Assembly (NCBI GenBank): GCA_902362715.1
Contig: CABIXN010000005.1
Location: 68,079 to 132,078, forward strand
DNA from: Lachnospiraceae bacterium
Lineage (GTDB): Bacteria > Bacillota > Clostridia > Lachnospirales > Lachnospiraceae
Length of the DNA stretch: 64,000 bases
Reading direction: 5' to 3'
Shown here: in pieces, positions 18,723 through 27,767 of the stretch
Position numbering within the stretch: the stretch's first letter is position 1
Layout: every line of letters starts with the position of its first letter
The notes under the pieces: generated by a model
Databases searched by the model: none
Seen by the model: only the letters and a program-made list of their open reading frames with translations
Told to the model about the DNA's origin: nothing
Translations under genes and position numbers: made by a program

Positions 18723-21700
18723 TTATCTAAGCCTTGTACGAAAGTCAGAAGTAATTCTTTCACTTCCCACAGATAGTTCCAAAGGTACTTCTATTTTCCG
18801 GTTATCCTTTGTCCACCCTTCTACTGTCACCTGATATGTTCCTTTTTCAGCCTTCAAAGGTACCTGAAACAAATAACTGCCTGTAACAAACGTTTCCTCC
18901 AGATTCGATTCTAAATCAGAAGTCCCATATACTGCATCTTTCAACAGTTTTTCCTGCTCATCATAGTATTTCAGCTCTTTTGAACTGCCTGTATCCGGCC
19001 ATACAATCCGAACCTGTTTTAAATTTCTGCACCGAAATACAATTATTCCGGTATCACCGGCAGAAAATGTCCGGTAAACCACATCTGTTTTCTGCCCCTT
19101 CATCAGTCCCCGCAGCCAGCCGGTATGATTATACAACCAGGCTTCTAAAACAGATACATGCTCTTCTGACCATCGGGCAGTAAGTGTCAGACTTTTGTTT
19201 GTATCATATTCCGCCTTGGTTTCCGAATAAATTCTGTGATTGCTGCCCTCCCAGAAGGAAAACTCCCAGCCCGCCGCCCTGATATCCGGATTTAAAATCT
19301 GAGGCTCCTTCAAATCAAGAACCACCGGTTCCATCCAGTATTTTTCCTGGCTGTAAACAGAAAGCAGAATATCATCATCCACAGCTCCCGGTATCTGCCT
19401 GCTGCCCGTATCATAAGATATTAGATAGCTCTCACTAAGATAGATATCTTTATCTGAAATAGTTCCGGCTATCCTGCCGCTGACTCGGCTGCCATCCCGA
19501 AGCTTTGCCTCCGCCCCTGTATCTGTATGAGAAAACGCCAGCTCAAACCGCATATGATCCTTTTTGTCATACAGGGTATCCGCTCCGCTTCCCTCCGGGT
19601 AAGCTGTCCGCACAAGTACCCGCCCCGGCCTTCGGTCACTCCCTTTATCCGTATCAAGCACAGCCACAGGCTCCTCTGTGGAAGTAAGCTTTCCCGTAAT
19701 CTCTATCGCGCATCCGGGATCCAGAAATACGGTATTTCCCCGTTTCACAACAGCACTTCCCCACAGATAGAGTCTGCTTCCTTTTCCACACCGGATCCCC
19801 TGGCCTTTTCCGTAATTCTTATATATACTTGTTCCGCTGCCAACCGTTACTGACGCCGAACCTCTTACAGTAATACCGTCTCCTCCGGATTTCGAACCGT
19901 TCTCATATATGGCTGTATCCAAAATACTTCCTGTTCCACAGGTTCCTGCTGTCGACTTATAAAAGCAAATGCCTCCTCCCTCTTTCTCTGAACGGTTTTG
20001 ATAAACCTGACAATTTCTGATTACCGTCTTTCCCGCTGTTATAATTCCTCCTCCGTGATTTCCATTTTCAGCCCGGTTTCCGGAAACCACCGCACCTTCT
20101 ACATGTAAACGGCCTCCCAGACTTTTTATCCCTCCTCCCCCATTTTCAAGAGACCTGTTATTTTGTACCTTTACGCTTCCTTTGATATACAGCATATTCT
20201 TCTCAGCAGAAGACTCAAAAATCCCGCCGCCATCACCGGACGCTGTATTACTGCTGATTTGTATATTACCTGTCCGCTGGTTATGCTCTTTAGTATCATC
20301 ACAATTTACATAGCACTCCGCATATACCCCGCTGGCCTCCTGGCCCATTCTGATGCCTCCTCCCTCCCCGTTTGAGTCTCCTCCTCCATACAGTTCAGAT
20401 ACCTGCACCCCACGGGAACTGTCTGCACGGTTGCTGCTGACTGAAATAGTTCCCTCCATAAAAAGTTTACCGGATGCTGCATTGATTCCGCCTCCTCCGG
20501 CGGCGCCTTTGGAAGTATTATAATCAATTCGGATCTTTTTCTTTCCTTCAAGCACAACCGTTCCAAGAGAATATATTCCCCCTCCCGCTCCCAGCCGGTA
20601 CTGCTTCTTTTTCCCCGTTGTCCGATTCTCTCTGGCATAGTTTCCGCAAGCGGAGGTATTTTTATCTGAAGATTCATAACAGCCTGTACTTCCCCCGATG
20701 CGTCCCCCTGTAACAGTCAGTTTACAGCCTTTGTCTACATAAATCCCGCCTCCTGCCGCTGCCCGGTTGGCCGCAATTACGCCTCCTGACATGTTCATAA
20801 CCGCCGACTGATATAAAAATATACCCCCTCCTAAAGAGCCGGATTCTGTATCCGAGCCAAGACGTCCATTATTCCAGACCGCGCCGCCTGTCATAGTTAG
20901 AGTTCCGCCTTTTTGTTCGATTCCATGCGCTCTGCTTCCAGAAATTTTCTCACTCCCGGAGACGGTCTCATCCGCCTTCTTTTGCCCATTCAAAGTAATC
21001 GTTCCACCGCTGATTAAAGTCCTTCCCAAACTATATATTCCTACTGCATTCCCAACTACACTGCTTCCCTGATACAGACATATATCTGCATTGCTGCTTA
21101 GTGCCTGTATCCCATATTTCATCCCTTTTCCGGTCAAGTCTCCTACCGTTCCATAACAGTCAAAAACACCTCCCTCTGACAGGCGAACCGCTGACTGAGC
21201 ACAGCCCTTCTGATCAATCTGTACCCCTGTTCCAATACACAGTCTGGCATCTTGAACATTCAATACACATTCCATTTCATATCTATTTTCCTGTGGAGCA
21301 ATTTTCTGGCTGCTTCCGGACAAAGTCACAAACAGGGTGTCTTTCTTAATTTTCACTTCCGAATCACAGTTGATCTGATCAATTAAAAGCACTTCCCCGC
21401 AATGAACGCTGTCCTGCACATTATTCAGTGACTGCATATCCGATGCACACACAGCGCTTGCATACCCCTGTTCTGATATTACAGCTCCGTCGACCACAGT
21501 ATCTTTTACCATAAATCCTGTTTCTTCATCAAAAAAATACCAGTCCCTTTCCCCGTTTTTTTCTGTAAACCGCCAGCCCACCGCATAAAAATTTTCTTTT
21601 TCATAATAACGCTCTCCAAAAATTCCGTCAGATAACACGTAACACCATGCCCCAGAAGAGCTCTTCTGACGGGAAGCACTTAAAATTTTATCAAATCTGC

Positions 21701-21932
21701 TCTCCTGCTTTCCTTTACCTTTTGAAATCTCTGCCTGTCTGCTTATATCCTTATGTACCATTCTGCTCAGATCATAAATATTCCCGGTAAAAGTTTCTAA
21801 ACTGCTCACCGGACCTGTATCTGCTTTTGTAAAATTCTGCTTTTTATGTTCCTGGCAAAAAACAGTCAGAATACCAGCAATCAGGCAAACAGCCAATACC
21901 CCGCATACTCTCCCGGCAGATTTTCGTTTCAC
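18723..21932 (-). CDS. Large secreted beta-helix surface protein with Pmp-like GGGI repeats, last gene of the pilus operon
   Basis: This 1069-residue protein starts with a signal-like segment (residues 7-26). Residues about 95-160 include GWRF...WYFFDEETGFMVKD, which resembles a choline-binding-type wall repeat. The centre has at least six N-R/T-A/S...GGGI units (NRAAAGGGIY, NTASGDGGGIF, NRSLENGGGGI, NRSEKEGGGI), the pattern of right-handed beta-helices such as chlamydial Pmp proteins. Near the C-terminus WEFSFWEGS...LTLTARW resembles a Listeria/InlB-type repeat, followed by Ig-like strands. No LPXTG is present. It overlaps cpaB by four bases and so is part of the Flp pilus transcript. A pilus-associated adhesin is the best inference. 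Confidence 0.75.
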   Translation of the reverse strand: MKRKSAGRVCGVLAVCLIAGILTVFCQEHKKQNFTKADTGPVSSLETFTGNIYDLSRMVHKDISRQAEISKGKGKQESRFDKILSASRQKSSSGAWCYVLSDGIFGERYYEKENFYAVGWRFTEKNGERDWYFFDEETGFMVKDTVVDGAVISEQGYASAVCASDMQSLNNVQDSVHCGEVLLIDQINCDSEVKIKKDTLFVTLSGSSQKIAPQENRYEMECVLNVQDARLCIGTGVQIDQKGCAQSAVRLSEGGVFDCYGTVGDLTGKGMKYGIQALSSNADICLYQGSSVVGNAVGIYSLGRTLISGGTITLNGQKKADETVSGSEKISGSRAHGIEQKGGTLTMTGGAVWNNGRLGSDTESGSLGGGIFLYQSAVMNMSGGVIAANRAAAGGGIYVDKGCKLTVTGGRIGGSTGCYESSDKNTSACGNYARENRTTGKKKQYRLGAGGGIYSLGTVVLEGKKKIRIDYNTSKGAAGGGGINAASGKLFMEGTISVSSNRADSSRGVQVSELYGGGDSNGEGGGIRMGQEASGVYAECYVNCDDTKEHNQRTGNIQISSNTASGDGGGIFESSAEKNMLYIKGSVKVQNNRSLENGGGGIKSLGGRLHVEGAVVSGNRAENGNHGGGIITAGKTVIRNCQVYQNRSEKEGGGICFYKSTAGTCGTGSILDTAIYENGSKSGGDGITVRGSASVTVGSGTSIYKNYGKGQGIRCGKGSRLYLWGSAVVKRGNTVFLDPGCAIEITGKLTSTEEPVAVLDTDKGSDRRPGRVLVRTAYPEGSGADTLYDKKDHMRFELAFSHTDTGAEAKLRDGSRVSGRIAGTISDKDIYLSESYLISYDTGSRQIPGAVDDDILLSVYSQEKYWMEPVVLDLKEPQILNPDIRAAGWEFSFWEGSNHRIYSETKAEYDTNKSLTLTARWSEEHVSVLEAWLYNHTGWLRGLMKGQKTDVVYRTFSAGDTGIIVFRCRNLKQVRIVWPDTGSSKELKYYDEQEKLLKDAVYGTSDLESNLEETFVTGSYLFQVPLKAEKGTYQVTVEGWTKDNRKIEVPLELSVGSERITSDFRTRLR

Positions 21933-22606
21933 ATAATCCCCTCCTGTGCTGCCGGCAGCGTTATAATCGTCTCATCCCCGTCTCTTAACAGTTCTATCAT
22001 CCGTTCCGCTTCCCTCCTCTCCATAATCACACAAAACATTGTACAGGGCTGTTTTCTGTCTGAAGCATCTACTTTATTTCCATTCTCATCCAGAGCCTCT
22101 TTCACATAGACATTTTCAGCCACGCACAAATACTTTGTTGTTCCGTATTCTGTCATCCTCACTGTTCCCACATTGATCCTGTCCCCGCCCCGGATATGTC
22201 CTCCTGCACTGTCAGAAACAGAAGATGCTGTCAAAGCCAGTTCTGTGGGTTCTTCCATTTGTTTTTCCAAATCTTCGGGTTTATAAAAGTCATCTCGTAC
22301 AATAATCTCTCTGTTATGAACAGAACTTCCGGTTGTATAGCCTACCAGCCACCGGATATCCTCAGGCGCATCCTTCGGTATCAGTTCCTTATTTACCTCT
22401 TTTGTGCAAAACAGTTCATTCACATTATTTTTGGTAATTTTCACTCCCTGCTCAATATCACTTTTGGCCACAACAGCCGCTTTCACTTCTCCCCGGGACA
22501 GGGCAGATACACCGGCCGCATAAAAAATGCCTGCCAGCAAAACAGACACCGCCACAGATACCGCAGTAAATGCCAATTTGTCTTTCCACTTTCTTTTCTT
22601 TTTCAT
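21929..22606 (-). CDS. cpaB: CpaB/RcpC-like Flp pilus assembly protein
   Basis: The 225-residue protein has one N-terminal membrane segment (residues about 11-32), then a SAF domain: VVAKSDIEQGVKITKNNV and the HNREIIVRDDFY region. A CpaB-type beta-rich domain with ALTASSVSDSAGGHIRGGDRINV follows. CpaB proteins assist pilus assembly at the cell surface and may bind peptidoglycan. It begins one base after the upstream gene ends, and its stop overlaps the beta-helix gene, so all are co-translated. Confidence 0.82.
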   Translation of the reverse strand: MKKKRKWKDKLAFTAVSVAVSVLLAGIFYAAGVSALSRGEVKAAVVAKSDIEQGVKITKNNVNELFCTKEVNKELIPKDAPEDIRWLVGYTTGSSVHNREIIVRDDFYKPEDLEKQMEEPTELALTASSVSDSAGGHIRGGDRINVGTVRMTEYGTTKYLCVAENVYVKEALDENGNKVDASDRKQPCTMFCVIMERREAERMIELLRDGDETIITLPAAQEGIM

Positions 22607-23296
22607 TTATTCCTCCAGACTGCTCACTACATCCGTGAGAATATCCAATTCCACCGGCAGCGTTTTCCCTCCATATGCCTTTATGCCAAAACGTATTCTG
22701 ACATACACAGAAGTCCCGCAGATTTCCTTTTTTCTTCCATTATGCATCTGTATATAAATACTGTTCCCACTTTGCCTGCCAGTTTTTTTTCGAACCCGCT
22801 GCCCAAAAGACAGCTGTTTTTTTATATTTCCAATCTCTGACACCCGTCTATCCTTTGCAATGCCATTCCCCGGTAAAAACTGCAGTTTTCCTTCTGCCGT
22901 TAACAGATCTGTCTTATAGACAGAGCCGTAAGATACATTATATAAGTCCAGTACTTCTACAGAAAACGGCATCTCTGATGAAAAATATACAGAGCGCGGA
23001 TCCGGATAAAAACCTTCATCCAAACTCAGACACTGCCGGAAAGACTGCATAAAAGCTTCCTTTGCTCTGGACAAATCGGTAATGACCAGTTCTCCCTCAC
23101 TGCTGTAAACCTCAAGATCCGGTGTCTGCCCGGCAAGTGCAGCAAAGGCCAGCGCATCCTGCACAACATAAAGCGCAGAACACTGCAGCATATAGCTGCA
23201 AACCGCACCGCCCAGAAAAAGCAGCAGAAAAATCCCCGCCAGCGACCACGGAATAACTGCCATTCCGGAATCCTTTATCTTTTTATATTTCCACAT
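22607..23296 (-). CDS. TadG-like minor pilus protein
   Basis: This 229-residue protein has an N-terminal hydrophobic helix (PWSLAGIFLLLFLGGAVCSY) after a short basic segment. It is followed by VVQDALAFAALAGQ, which resembles the alanine-rich motif after the membrane helix of TadG-type proteins. The remainder is extracellular-type and not recognisable. Its position between the TadE-like gene and cpaB fits a pseudopilin or TadG role. No enzymatic motif is seen. Confidence 0.6.
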   Translation of the reverse strand: MWKYKKIKDSGMAVIPWSLAGIFLLLFLGGAVCSYMLQCSALYVVQDALAFAALAGQTPDLEVYSSEGELVITDLSRAKEAFMQSFRQCLSLDEGFYPDPRSVYFSSEMPFSVEVLDLYNVSYGSVYKTDLLTAEGKLQFLPGNGIAKDRRVSEIGNIKKQLSFGQRVRKKTGRQSGNSIYIQMHNGRKKEICGTSVYVRIRFGIKAYGGKTLPVELDILTDVVSSLEE

Positions 23297-23323
23297 ATTT
23301 TAACTTTCCACACGCAATATTCT

Positions 23324-23776
23324 TTAATGCTTCCCTGTTGAACTTTGTATCCTGATTATCTCTCTGCTTCGGTTTTCATCTAAATAACCGGATGTTAAAA
23401 ACGGGAAATCCCATTTTACGTTTCCAGTAATCTGAACCTCCACTTTACTTCCATAGACTGCCGGGTCAAAACTTGTAACTTCTCCCCATCTTCCATCTGA
23501 CTGCCGGATTCCCCGGACCTGTATTTTCCCCTGACAGACCCCTGCCTCTAAAAGCTGTGCAGATAACTCCTCCCTGGTATCTTCATCCAGATATCCCCAG
23601 GTTTCCAGCTGCAGCACGGCTCTTCTGGCTGTCTGGTCTATAATATTTTTCAGCTGAATCTGTTCCAGAAAAGATACTGCCAGAAACATTATGACTGCCA
23701 AAGCCAGGATACTTACAAATAGCGTCAGTATATTTTCCAGAAATCCCCTGTCTTTTCTTTTTATTATATCTGCCAC
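23324..23776 (-). CDS. TadE-like pseudopilin (DUF4320 type)
   Basis: The 150-residue protein begins with a short basic leader ending in DRG, then FLENILTLFVSILALAVIMFLAV, an arrangement like a prepilin cleavage site followed by a hydrophobic helix with an early Glu. The rest is a small soluble domain with QTARRAVLQLETWGYLDED. This matches the TadE/DUF4320 proteins of clostridial Tad loci. It lies between the pilin and TadG-like genes with gaps of 28 bases on each side. Confidence 0.65.
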   Translation of the reverse strand: MADIIKRKDRGFLENILTLFVSILALAVIMFLAVSFLEQIQLKNIIDQTARRAVLQLETWGYLDEDTREELSAQLLEAGVCQGKIQVRGIRQSDGRWGEVTSFDPAVYGSKVEVQITGNVKWDFPFLTSGYLDENRSREIIRIQSSTGKH

Positions 23777-23804
23777 TTTCTTTCCTGCTGCCCTCCAGCT
23801 CTTT

Positions 23805-24038
23805 TTAGAGCCCCTGAAACATGCTTGTTATTTTCTCCTCCAGATCTGAACACAGCGAGAGAATAACCGGCTTTAAGGCTGCAGATAAAACCAGTACAAG
23901 AGCTACACCAATCACACACATAGCAATGACAGTTATAACATGACTCTCTCCTCTGTCTCTTTTTAATAAAAAAGCCTGAAATCCTATTCTTATCCGAATC
24001 CACACATATTCCATCATTTCTTTTAATTTCTTTTTCAT
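23805..24038 (-). CDS. Flp-type major pilin candidate
   Basis: The 77-residue protein has a 30-residue basic leader ending in RDRG. A hydrophobic helix follows (VITVIAMCVIGVALVLVL) and a short polar tail. This is the size and layout of a Flp prepilin, with cleavage expected after G30. An overlapping frame at 23764-24003 is rejected because it lacks this pattern. The pilin gene directly follows tadC, as in other Gram-positive Tad loci. Other small pilins in the locus could share the role. Confidence 0.65.
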   Translation of the reverse strand: MKKKLKEMMEYVWIRIRIGFQAFLLKRDRGESHVITVIAMCVIGVALVLVLSAALKPVILSLCSDLEEKITSMFQGL

Positions 24039-24059
24039 TCCGTTTCCTTTCCCGTCTGC

Positions 24060-24770
24060 TTATGTCAGAATCCCTGTTATAGAATCATAAAAAGACATTG
24101 CCAAAAGATAAATTGCCGTTAAGATAATTACAGAAAAAATCAGAAGGCTAAACGCCAGTACTCTGCGCTCTACCTGATTTCTTCTGCGGACAAGAAGCTG
24201 TCTCTCCATATCTGTAATCTGTTCTGTCATATCCCCCAGCATCCTGGTCATTCGCCCGCTCTGCCCCGCCTGAAGGATAATCACACAGAACTGATCTATA
24301 TACTCATTGTTAAATTTACACTCAAACTCCTGCACAGCAGCCGTAATATCGCTGGTTGCTACAATTTTTCCATTCATTTCCAGCAAAGCTTGTTTCAGCC
24401 TCCTGTTTGCTGTGGCAAGATAACATACAGCCAGCGTATTTGTAAGATACATCCCTGCTTTTGTCTGTATTTTTACATATTCATACAACCGCCTGATATC
24501 CGGCATCATCCGAAGATTATCCCGGTAATCCGACAGCTTAAGGGCACATTCCGGAAGCCAGAAACCTGCTATTCCGGCTGCACCTGCTGCCAGACAGATA
24601 ACCGCAGGCCGCCCCAGAAATATCCCTGCTGCCAGACCGCTTACATTTCCAAGAAAGAAACCTGTCAGAATACGAACCCGGAAATATTTCTGCTCCGTAA
24701 TCCCCGGAAACCAAAAACAGGCCCCTGTTTTTTGTAAAAACACCTCCCGCCGGCCACTTATTCCAATCAT
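24060..24770 (-). CDS. tadC: TadC-like inner-membrane platform protein
   Basis: This 236-residue T2SSF-domain protein has hydrophobic segments at the N-terminus (TGFFLGNVSGLAAGIFLG, ICLAAGAAGIAGFWL) and the C-terminus (VLAFSLLIFSVIILTAIYLLAMSF), with a cytoplasmic helical domain containing LQAGQSGRMTRMLGDM. Such proteins form the membrane platform on which the TadA motor acts. The ATG at 24770 overlaps the tadB stop (ATGA) and has AGGAG just before it. A longer in-frame start at 24833 would lie inside tadB. Confidence 0.8.
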   Translation of the reverse strand: MIGISGRREVFLQKTGACFWFPGITEQKYFRVRILTGFFLGNVSGLAAGIFLGRPAVICLAAGAAGIAGFWLPECALKLSDYRDNLRMMPDIRRLYEYVKIQTKAGMYLTNTLAVCYLATANRRLKQALLEMNGKIVATSDITAAVQEFECKFNNEYIDQFCVIILQAGQSGRMTRMLGDMTEQITDMERQLLVRRRNQVERRVLAFSLLIFSVIILTAIYLLAMSFYDSITGILT

Positions 24771-25777
24771 CCCCCGCTCCTTTCCTGATCTTTCAGACAA
24801 GTGTTCCATATCATAAATAAGAGCACCATACACCAGCAGAGTACAATAATCCTTCCAGGCGCATATTTCAGAATATCTCTCATAGAAATCCGTGTCATAG
24901 CGGTAAGCATTCCCATCATAACCACTCCCATCAGCAGTATAAAAGCGGTCTGAATCCGTCCTTCCTTTGATATTTCTTTTTCCTCTCTCCGGGCTGCTAT
25001 ATAATGCTGCAGGCTCTGCCGCATATCTCTAAGAACCTCACTGTAATTTGCTTCATTCCTGGAACAGATTTCAAGATTACGTATTATCTCCTGAAATTTT
25101 GGATGTTGAATCTGATAAATCAATTCCCAGACTGCATCGTAACGGTTTCCAGTCATCACCGCCTGGCGGCTGCACGCAATGACAGCACTCCTTAAGGGTT
25201 CCTTTAAATAGCGGCCGGTTCTCTCCAGAATACGAAACAGATCCTGCTCTGATCTGCTGAAATTATCCACCAGATTCAAAAATGGAAGAAGCTCTCTTTC
25301 TGTTTGATTTAATTTTCTTAACCGCAGCACTTTTAACCCGTAACTGCCTGCGAAAAGTACCGCGCCCGGCCACAGCAGAGTCCATGCCGCCTTCCCCCCT
25401 GACTTCTGGATTATCATGATTAAAATCAGAAAACCGCCAGCTGCTGCAGATATAAGCAGCAGTCCATACAGCTGTGAGTTTAAAAACGGAAGCTTCTTCT
25501 TAATCTGGCTTTGAACAAAATACTGGTCCCACTTTTGGATCCATGGTATTTTTTCCTGCTCTCCATATTCCATCATCACTTCTACATACTGATTCATACG
25601 TTTCTTCTGAACTTCCTGGGTACTCCAAATCAGTGTCTCCCAGCCTGTTTTTATCCATCTGCGCTCTGCAGACAGATTTAAAAACCGATAGCAGTTAAAA
25701 AACATCATGATTCCTAACACACCGCATCCGGACATCATCAGTATCCTGGCACTTACCGGAACTTCTAACTGTAACAT
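24767..25777 (-). CDS. tadB: TadB-like inner-membrane platform protein
   Basis: The 336-residue protein has an N-terminal membrane segment, two central ones (GLLLISAAAGGFLILIMII, TLLWPGAVLFAGSYGL) and C-terminal hydrophobic helices. A T2SSF-like cytoplasmic domain (NLEICSRNEANYSEVLRDM) lies between them. It pairs with TadC. Its start overlaps the end of tadA by 13 bases, with AAAGGGGGA upstream. Confidence 0.8.
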   Translation of the reverse strand: MLQLEVPVSARILMMSGCGVLGIMMFFNCYRFLNLSAERRWIKTGWETLIWSTQEVQKKRMNQYVEVMMEYGEQEKIPWIQKWDQYFVQSQIKKKLPFLNSQLYGLLLISAAAGGFLILIMIIQKSGGKAAWTLLWPGAVLFAGSYGLKVLRLRKLNQTERELLPFLNLVDNFSRSEQDLFRILERTGRYLKEPLRSAVIACSRQAVMTGNRYDAVWELIYQIQHPKFQEIIRNLEICSRNEANYSEVLRDMRQSLQHYIAARREEKEISKEGRIQTAFILLMGVVMMGMLTAMTRISMRDILKYAPGRIIVLCWCMVLLFMIWNTCLKDQERSGG

Positions 25778-26955
25778 CCCATTCCCCCTTTTAGTATCTC
25801 CCCGAGCCGGTTTAATCCGGTTTCCCGATTATAGATCTCTCGATAGATTAAATTCCCCTCCGCGGCATCATAACCCGCCGTCTCCGTAATTTCACAGATT
25901 TTAAAATCCTTTACAAAGATAATGGTCCTAAGATCCTGAAACATCTCAAGCACCTGCTCCCTTGTATAATCTCCGGCATATTTGGCATAATCCGAAAGCT
26001 TTATCATGGCTTCCCGGGAAGACATGGCATGAAGGCTGGTCCAGCATCTGTGTCCGGTATAGGAAGCATTCAAAAAATACAATGCCTCACTCCCCTTTAT
26101 CTCCCCAATTACAAAGTAATCCAAATCCATTAACAGCCCGTTTCTGGCCAGATCCTCCAGCTGATAATTAACAGCAGCATCTCCAAAACCTGTCACAATA
26201 TGCTGAAACATCATTTCCGGATGCGTATGACTGAACAGTTCTTCATTTTCCTGAATCACCAGACAGCTTTTATCTTTGGGAATCATATCCAAAAATGCAT
26301 TCATTCCGGTTGTCTTACCAGACCCTCCTTTCCCGCACCAGACCATCCCACCGTCAGATGATACCTGTCTGATAAGATATTGAGCTATTTCATCCGTTAA
26401 AAATTCCTTTTCCACCAATTCTCCCACCGTAATTTTAGTCTTTGGAATCTTGCGGATATGAATATACGGCGTTTCAACAGAGTTTACAAATGGCGTTGTC
26501 ACATTAAATCTGAGAATAAAATCTGAATCTCCTTTTCGGTCTGTCCAGCTTGCTACCGCATTCACCGCACTTAATGAACGTTCTCCTTTGGTTGCGCAAT
26601 AATCGGCAAATAGTTTCAAATCTTCCGGTGTGTCAAAAACAGCAGCGGATTTTTCTCTTTTCCCTTTCCGTTTCACCCGGATATTGTCGTAGGACATAAT
26701 CCGGATATCTGAAATCTCCGGATCTGTAATCAGCCCGGAAATTACCCGGTACCCCCAGATATGCCGGATTACCTCTTCCATTACAAGCCCTGTATAGCAA
26801 TCGTCAAGACGCAGTACCTGCACCAGATACTGTCTCACAAGGTCTAAAAAAGCCTTTTTCGACAATTGCCCCCGGTACATTCGGTTCAAAACAGCAGCCT
26901 CCTGGGTGGCATAATACTCCATTACATTTTGAACTGCTTTTCTGACATCATTCAT
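25765..26955 (-). CDS. tadA: TadA/CpaF-type secretion ATPase
   Basis: The 396-residue protein powers Flp pilus assembly. The Walker A motif is GKGGSGKTTGMN, preceded by an N-terminal domain with ISDIRIMSYDNIRVKRKGK. The Asp box/Walker B region is LMDLDYFVIGEIKGSEA, and the His box is SYTGHRCWTSLHAMS. The ATG at 26955 has GGGGAGG upstream; the open frame extends to 27060 but lacks a better site. It follows the prepilin peptidase-like gene by about 110 bases. It is the only motor gene here, with no TadZ/CpaE partner in the window. Confidence 0.9.
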   Translation of the reverse strand: MNDVRKAVQNVMEYYATQEAAVLNRMYRGQLSKKAFLDLVRQYLVQVLRLDDCYTGLVMEEVIRHIWGYRVISGLITDPEISDIRIMSYDNIRVKRKGKREKSAAVFDTPEDLKLFADYCATKGERSLSAVNAVASWTDRKGDSDFILRFNVTTPFVNSVETPYIHIRKIPKTKITVGELVEKEFLTDEIAQYLIRQVSSDGGMVWCGKGGSGKTTGMNAFLDMIPKDKSCLVIQENEELFSHTHPEMMFQHIVTGFGDAAVNYQLEDLARNGLLMDLDYFVIGEIKGSEALYFLNASYTGHRCWTSLHAMSSREAMIKLSDYAKYAGDYTREQVLEMFQDLRTIIFVKDFKICEITETAGYDAAEGNLIYREIYNRETGLNRLGEILKGGMGCYS

Positions 26956-27063
26956 ACGCATCCTCCCCTGAACATTCCCGATTCCACATTTAACTCTGCA
27001 CCTGGCAGAAAAACACCAGCAGGCCCCTGCTTTATTTCGCCGTATGAGCCGCACATTCAAAAA

Positions 27064-27438
27064 CTACCGTTTATAAAAAAACAGCTCCAGCAGAACATAG
27101 CTGCACAGCAGATGAATAGTAAAAGGTCCGCCCTTACATTTTCCTGCAGCATAATTTCTGATTCCTGCTGAAAAGAATGAGACGCACAAAAACAGTGTCT
27201 CTGCAGCAATGAGAGCTACTCCTCTGCTCCTGGTGCTAAACAGTAAAAACATGGACATAATCATATACCAGTCCGCCTTTCCAATATTACCTGCCCTGCA
27301 CAGCTTACTGATTACCAGCAGAAAGGCTCCTGAAATACAAAGATTTTCAGGATAGAAAGGGATTCCGTTTCTATGTCTGGCTGTCCATATTAATAAACAG
27401 ACCAGACACTCCAGATAACTGACAGCTCTTGGTATCAT
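27064..27438 (-). CDS. A24-type prepilin peptidase-like protein, apparently degenerate
   Basis: This 124-residue hydrophobic protein has the size and layout of TadV/CpaA. Segment WTARHRNGIP aligns with the usual YTDxRxxxIPN, but Ala stands where the first catalytic Asp is expected. The later GKADWYM matches the GxGD motif with Ala in place of Gly and keeps the second Asp. The end, GGPFTIHLLCSYVLL, fits the conserved C-terminal helix. AAAAGGAG precedes the ATG. As first gene of the operon it should process the pilin, yet the missing Asp leaves activity in doubt. Confidence 0.55.
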   Translation of the reverse strand: MIPRAVSYLECLVCLLIWTARHRNGIPFYPENLCISGAFLLVISKLCRAGNIGKADWYMIMSMFLLFSTRSRGVALIAAETLFLCVSFFSAGIRNYAAGKCKGGPFTIHLLCSYVLLELFFYKR

Positions 27439-27652
27439 CTGCTCCTTTTCATCAAACCAGACAACAATTCCAAAACATACATAAGCAAGGAATTTGGATA
27501 ACAGCAGATATCACTTCCTCCCCAAAATTTTAATTAACTGTGAGAATTACCCGCGACGTGCGGAAAGAATCAAGATCATTTTTAAGATATAAAAAGTATA
27601 ACAGGGATCAGAACATAAAAACAGTTGGGATGTTTTACAAAAAACCAAAAAG
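27439..27652 (-). promoter_or_regulatory. Upstream region of the pilus operon with candidate promoter
   Basis: This AT-rich stretch without a gene precedes the pilus operon. TTGTAA at 27635-27640 and TATGTT at 27612-27617, 17 bases apart on the minus strand, form a possible promoter. A TATACT at 27595-27600 is a second -10 candidate. A small dyad CCGC-N5-GCGG at 27551-27563 is the only GC-rich spot. No regulator gene is adjacent. Confidence 0.4.
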
Positions 27653-27694
27653 AAAAAAGTGCCTGCCGTCAAAAAAAACTAACAACAGACACTT
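27653..27694 (-). terminator. Terminator of the heme/cobamide operon
   Basis: On the minus strand GTGTCTGTTGTT pairs with GACGGCAGGCAC through several G-U pairs around a T-rich loop, followed by a T6 tract. It lies about 75 bases beyond the hemL stop. Confidence 0.75.
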
Positions 27695-27767
27695 CTAAAA
27701 CTATAAAATTCCTGAAAAGCTCCGGCCTTATGACCTGTACAAAATTCTCCATAAAGTTTGTGCAATT

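Noticed and set aside
23764..24003. 79-codon frame overlapping the pilin gene
   Set aside because: It lacks a prepilin-like leader and helix; the frame at 23805-24038 has both.
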